From VFJZ01 sp046598415 (GTDB lineage: Bacteria; Actinomycetota; Thermoleophilia; Gaiellales; F1-60-MAGs149), in the NCBI GenBank assembly GCA_046598415.1, contig JBKJIG010000098.1:62001-126000 (forward strand): a stretch of 64,000 nucleotides of DNA, in the 5' to 3' direction. Position numbers and translations under genes: made by a program. Shown here piece after piece: positions 62,785 through 64,000 of the stretch; the first letter of the stretch is position 1; each line of letters starts with the position of its first letter. The notes under the pieces were generated by a model, which saw only the letters and a list, made by a program, of their open reading frames with translations, was not told the DNA's origin and searched no databases.

Positions 62785-63732
62785 TCAGCCGGCGGCGGCC
62801 TCGGCCATCGCCACCAGTTGCCGGCACAGCTCGCCGACCTCGGCCGGGTCGTCGGTGTACATCGACGGCTTGAAGCAGATCGACGTGTAGCCGGCGGCCA
62901 GCTGGGCCGGCACCGAGGCGAACGCCTCCGCCACGTCGGCCGTCGAGGTGGCGTCGGGGAAGCGGCCGCGGATGCCACCGATCATCTCCAGGTCGGCGAT
63001 GTCGCGGCCGGCCGCGACCATGGCGACGCGCAGGCGCTCGAGCTCCTCCGGCGTCGGCGAGCCGAACGGGTGGAAGCCGTGGCCGTACCGGACGATGCGG
63101 CGCAGCAGCGCGCCGTGCAGCGACATGCCGCCGAACCACATCCGCGGCCCGTCGGGACGGAACGGCTTTGGCTCCAGATACACGTCGTGGAACGAGAAGT
63201 TCCGGCCCTCGAACGACGCGGGCGACGACGTCCAGGCATGCTCCATCGCCACCAGCTGCTCGTCCAGGATGGCGCCGCGCTGATGGAACGGCACGCCCAG
63301 CGCCTCGTACTCGTCCCGGTGCCACGACACCGTCGGCTGCACGACGAGGCGACCCTCGGCCAGCAGGTCGAGCGTCGCGAGCTGCTTGGCGAGCAGCAGC
63401 GGGTGGCGCAGCGGAGCGATCACCGCCGCGAGGGCGATGCGGATCTTCGAGGTGGCGGCCGCGATCGCGCCGGCCAGCACGATCGAGTCGGGCCACGGCG
63501 TCGCCGGATCCTGGTTGCCGGGCGCCGCGTAGTCGCGCGGGTTGCCCATGATGCCGTCGGCGCCCGCCGACGGGCCCATCACGACGTGCTCGGAGATCAT
63601 CACGGTGTCGATGCCGGCCTGCTCCGCCTCGACGGCCATGCGGACGAGGGCGCGGAGGTCGCGCGGCGAGACGAGCGTCCAATTCTCGCTCAGCACGAGC
63701 ACCAGGCGGGGCGGTGTGGTCACGCACGGCAT
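62785..63732 (-). CDS. LLM class flavin-dependent (probably F420) oxidoreductase
   Basis: A 315-residue luciferase-like monooxygenase/F420-dependent oxidoreductase: TIM barrel with SEHVVMG, TPWPDSIVLAGAIAAATSKI, HPLLLAKQLATLDLLAEGR and WFGGMSLHGALLRR. Actinobacterial members commonly use F420. ATG at 63730-63732, one base after the upstream gene, so co-transcribed with it; the GTG at 63721-63723 is an alternative start. Substrate unknown. Confidence 0.88.
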   Translation of the reverse strand: MPCVTTPPRLVLVLSENWTLVSPRDLRALVRMAVEAEQAGIDTVMISEHVVMGPSAGADGIMGNPRDYAAPGNQDPATPWPDSIVLAGAIAAATSKIRIALAAVIAPLRHPLLLAKQLATLDLLAEGRLVVQPTVSWHRDEYEALGVPFHQRGAILDEQLVAMEHAWTSSPASFEGRNFSFHDVYLEPKPFRPDGPRMWFGGMSLHGALLRRIVRYGHGFHPFGSPTPEELERLRVAMVAAGRDIADLEMIGGIRGRFPDATSTADVAEAFASVPAQLAAGYTSICFKPSMYTDDPAEVGELCRQLVAMAEAAAG

Positions 63733-63733
63733 C

Positions 63734-64000
63734 CTACGACGCCGGCTGCTGCTCGGCGACACGGCGCCGGCGGGCGTCGTGCACGAGCAGCGCGACGAGC
63801 ACCAGGATCGCCGCGACCGCGAGCGTCACCAGCGCCAGCTCGAACACCGCACCCATCACCGCCAACGCGACCAGCACGATCAGCGCGACGGTCCACGGCT
63901 TGCTCGTGCGCTTGATCATCCGGAACCGGAACAGCAGGTGCCCGAGCAGGTACACGGCCGGACCGCCCACGATCGCAAACGACTCGAACACCGACGCGTG
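63734..64000 (-). CDS. C-terminal part of an LtrA-like membrane protein (5' end outside the window)
   Basis: The frame is open to the window edge and encodes a C-terminal membrane segment pair: GGPAVYLLGHLLFRFRMIKR and WTVALIVLVALAVMGAVFEL, with a basic tail (ARRRRVAEQQPAS). It resembles the end of low-temperature-requirement protein A (LtrA). Its stop is one base before the LLM start. About 88 codons are visible; the gene begins beyond 64000. Confidence 0.7.
   Translation of the reverse strand, partial: HASVFESFAIVGGPAVYLLGHLLFRFRMIKRTSKPWTVALIVLVALAVMGAVFELALVTLAVAAILVLVALLVHDARRRRVAEQQPAS

Overview
The window is gene-dense, very GC-rich bacterial chromosome with no prophage, insertion sequence, CRISPR array, tRNA or rRNA that I can see. 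The gene content points to an Actinomycetota member: CarD, DisA, ClpC, a DUF2469 protein, two zinc-finger anti-sigma/ECF sigma pairs (one RskA-like), an F420-type luciferase-like enzyme, GTG/TTG starts and many 4-base start/stop overlaps. The mixture (disA-carD-PIN/TRAM-ispD-ispF, coxDEF-like accessory genes, LysS, DeoD-type phosphorylase) makes a Thermoleophilia-like lineage my best guess, but this is inference.

Layout. 1-3.4 kb: gltX-cysS-rlmB operon (minus). 3.4-5.9 kb: an alpha/beta hydrolase, and a methyltransferase divergent from its TetR regulator around a perfect palindrome. 5.9-10.4 kb: a NusA-like protein with a Cys/His tail, an orphan AAA+ ATPase and a SnoaL-FMO fusion; the last two genes are preceded by identically spaced GTAC triplets. 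10.5-13.6 kb: mutY-lemA-htpX-DUF1028, each overlapping the next by 4 bases. 13.6-18.4 kb (minus): disA-carD-PIN/TRAM-ispD-PHP-ispF. 18.4-20.2 kb: a broken 5'-3' exonuclease gene, then an ECF sigma/anti-sigma pair. 20.2-24.4 kb: hydrolase-radA, an MDR oxidoreductase, an NlpC/P60 lipoprotein. 24.4-28 kb: LysR regulator, a possible 34-codon leader ORF with two hairpins, and two convergent EamA transporters. 28-33.6 kb: clpC and a two-domain trypsin-like protease. 33.6-36.7 kb: greA-lysS and divergent dusB. 36.7-43.9 kb: ADH, coaX, DUF2469, folK-folB-folP, iron ADH, ftsH. 44.1-48.3 kb: second sigma/anti-sigma pair, molybdopterin oxidoreductase, hpt. 48.3-54.1 kb: tilS with a coupled small gene, btpA-like, enoyl-CoA hydratase, macrodomain, membrane protein, nucleoside phosphorylase, lipid kinase-like. 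54.2-58.2 kb: a small-protein/GIY-YIG pair and moxR-coxE-xdhC. 58.2-64 kb: L,D-transpeptidase, thioesterase, cupredoxin, IMPDH-like, amidase, LLM oxidoreductase and a truncated LtrA-like gene.

Three window-scale patterns stand out. First, about twenty genes at the head of transcription units have a TAnnnT hexamer ending 6-8 bases before the start codon and usually no Shine-Dalgarno sequence, which suggests widespread leaderless transcription. Second, near-perfect palindromes with GTGCC(A/T)GGCAC or GGGGTC(A/T)GACCCC cores sit in three gaps between converging genes. Third, a 45-base element occurs twice, each time upstream of a cell-wall gene (NlpC/P60 and L,D-transpeptidase) and in the same orientation.

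The strongest candidates for something undescribed are the orphan ATPase/FMO locus with its duplicated GTAC-triplet control region, the repeated element upstream of the two cell-wall genes, and the branched-chain-rich short ORF followed by a terminator-like hairpin ahead of an EamA exporter.
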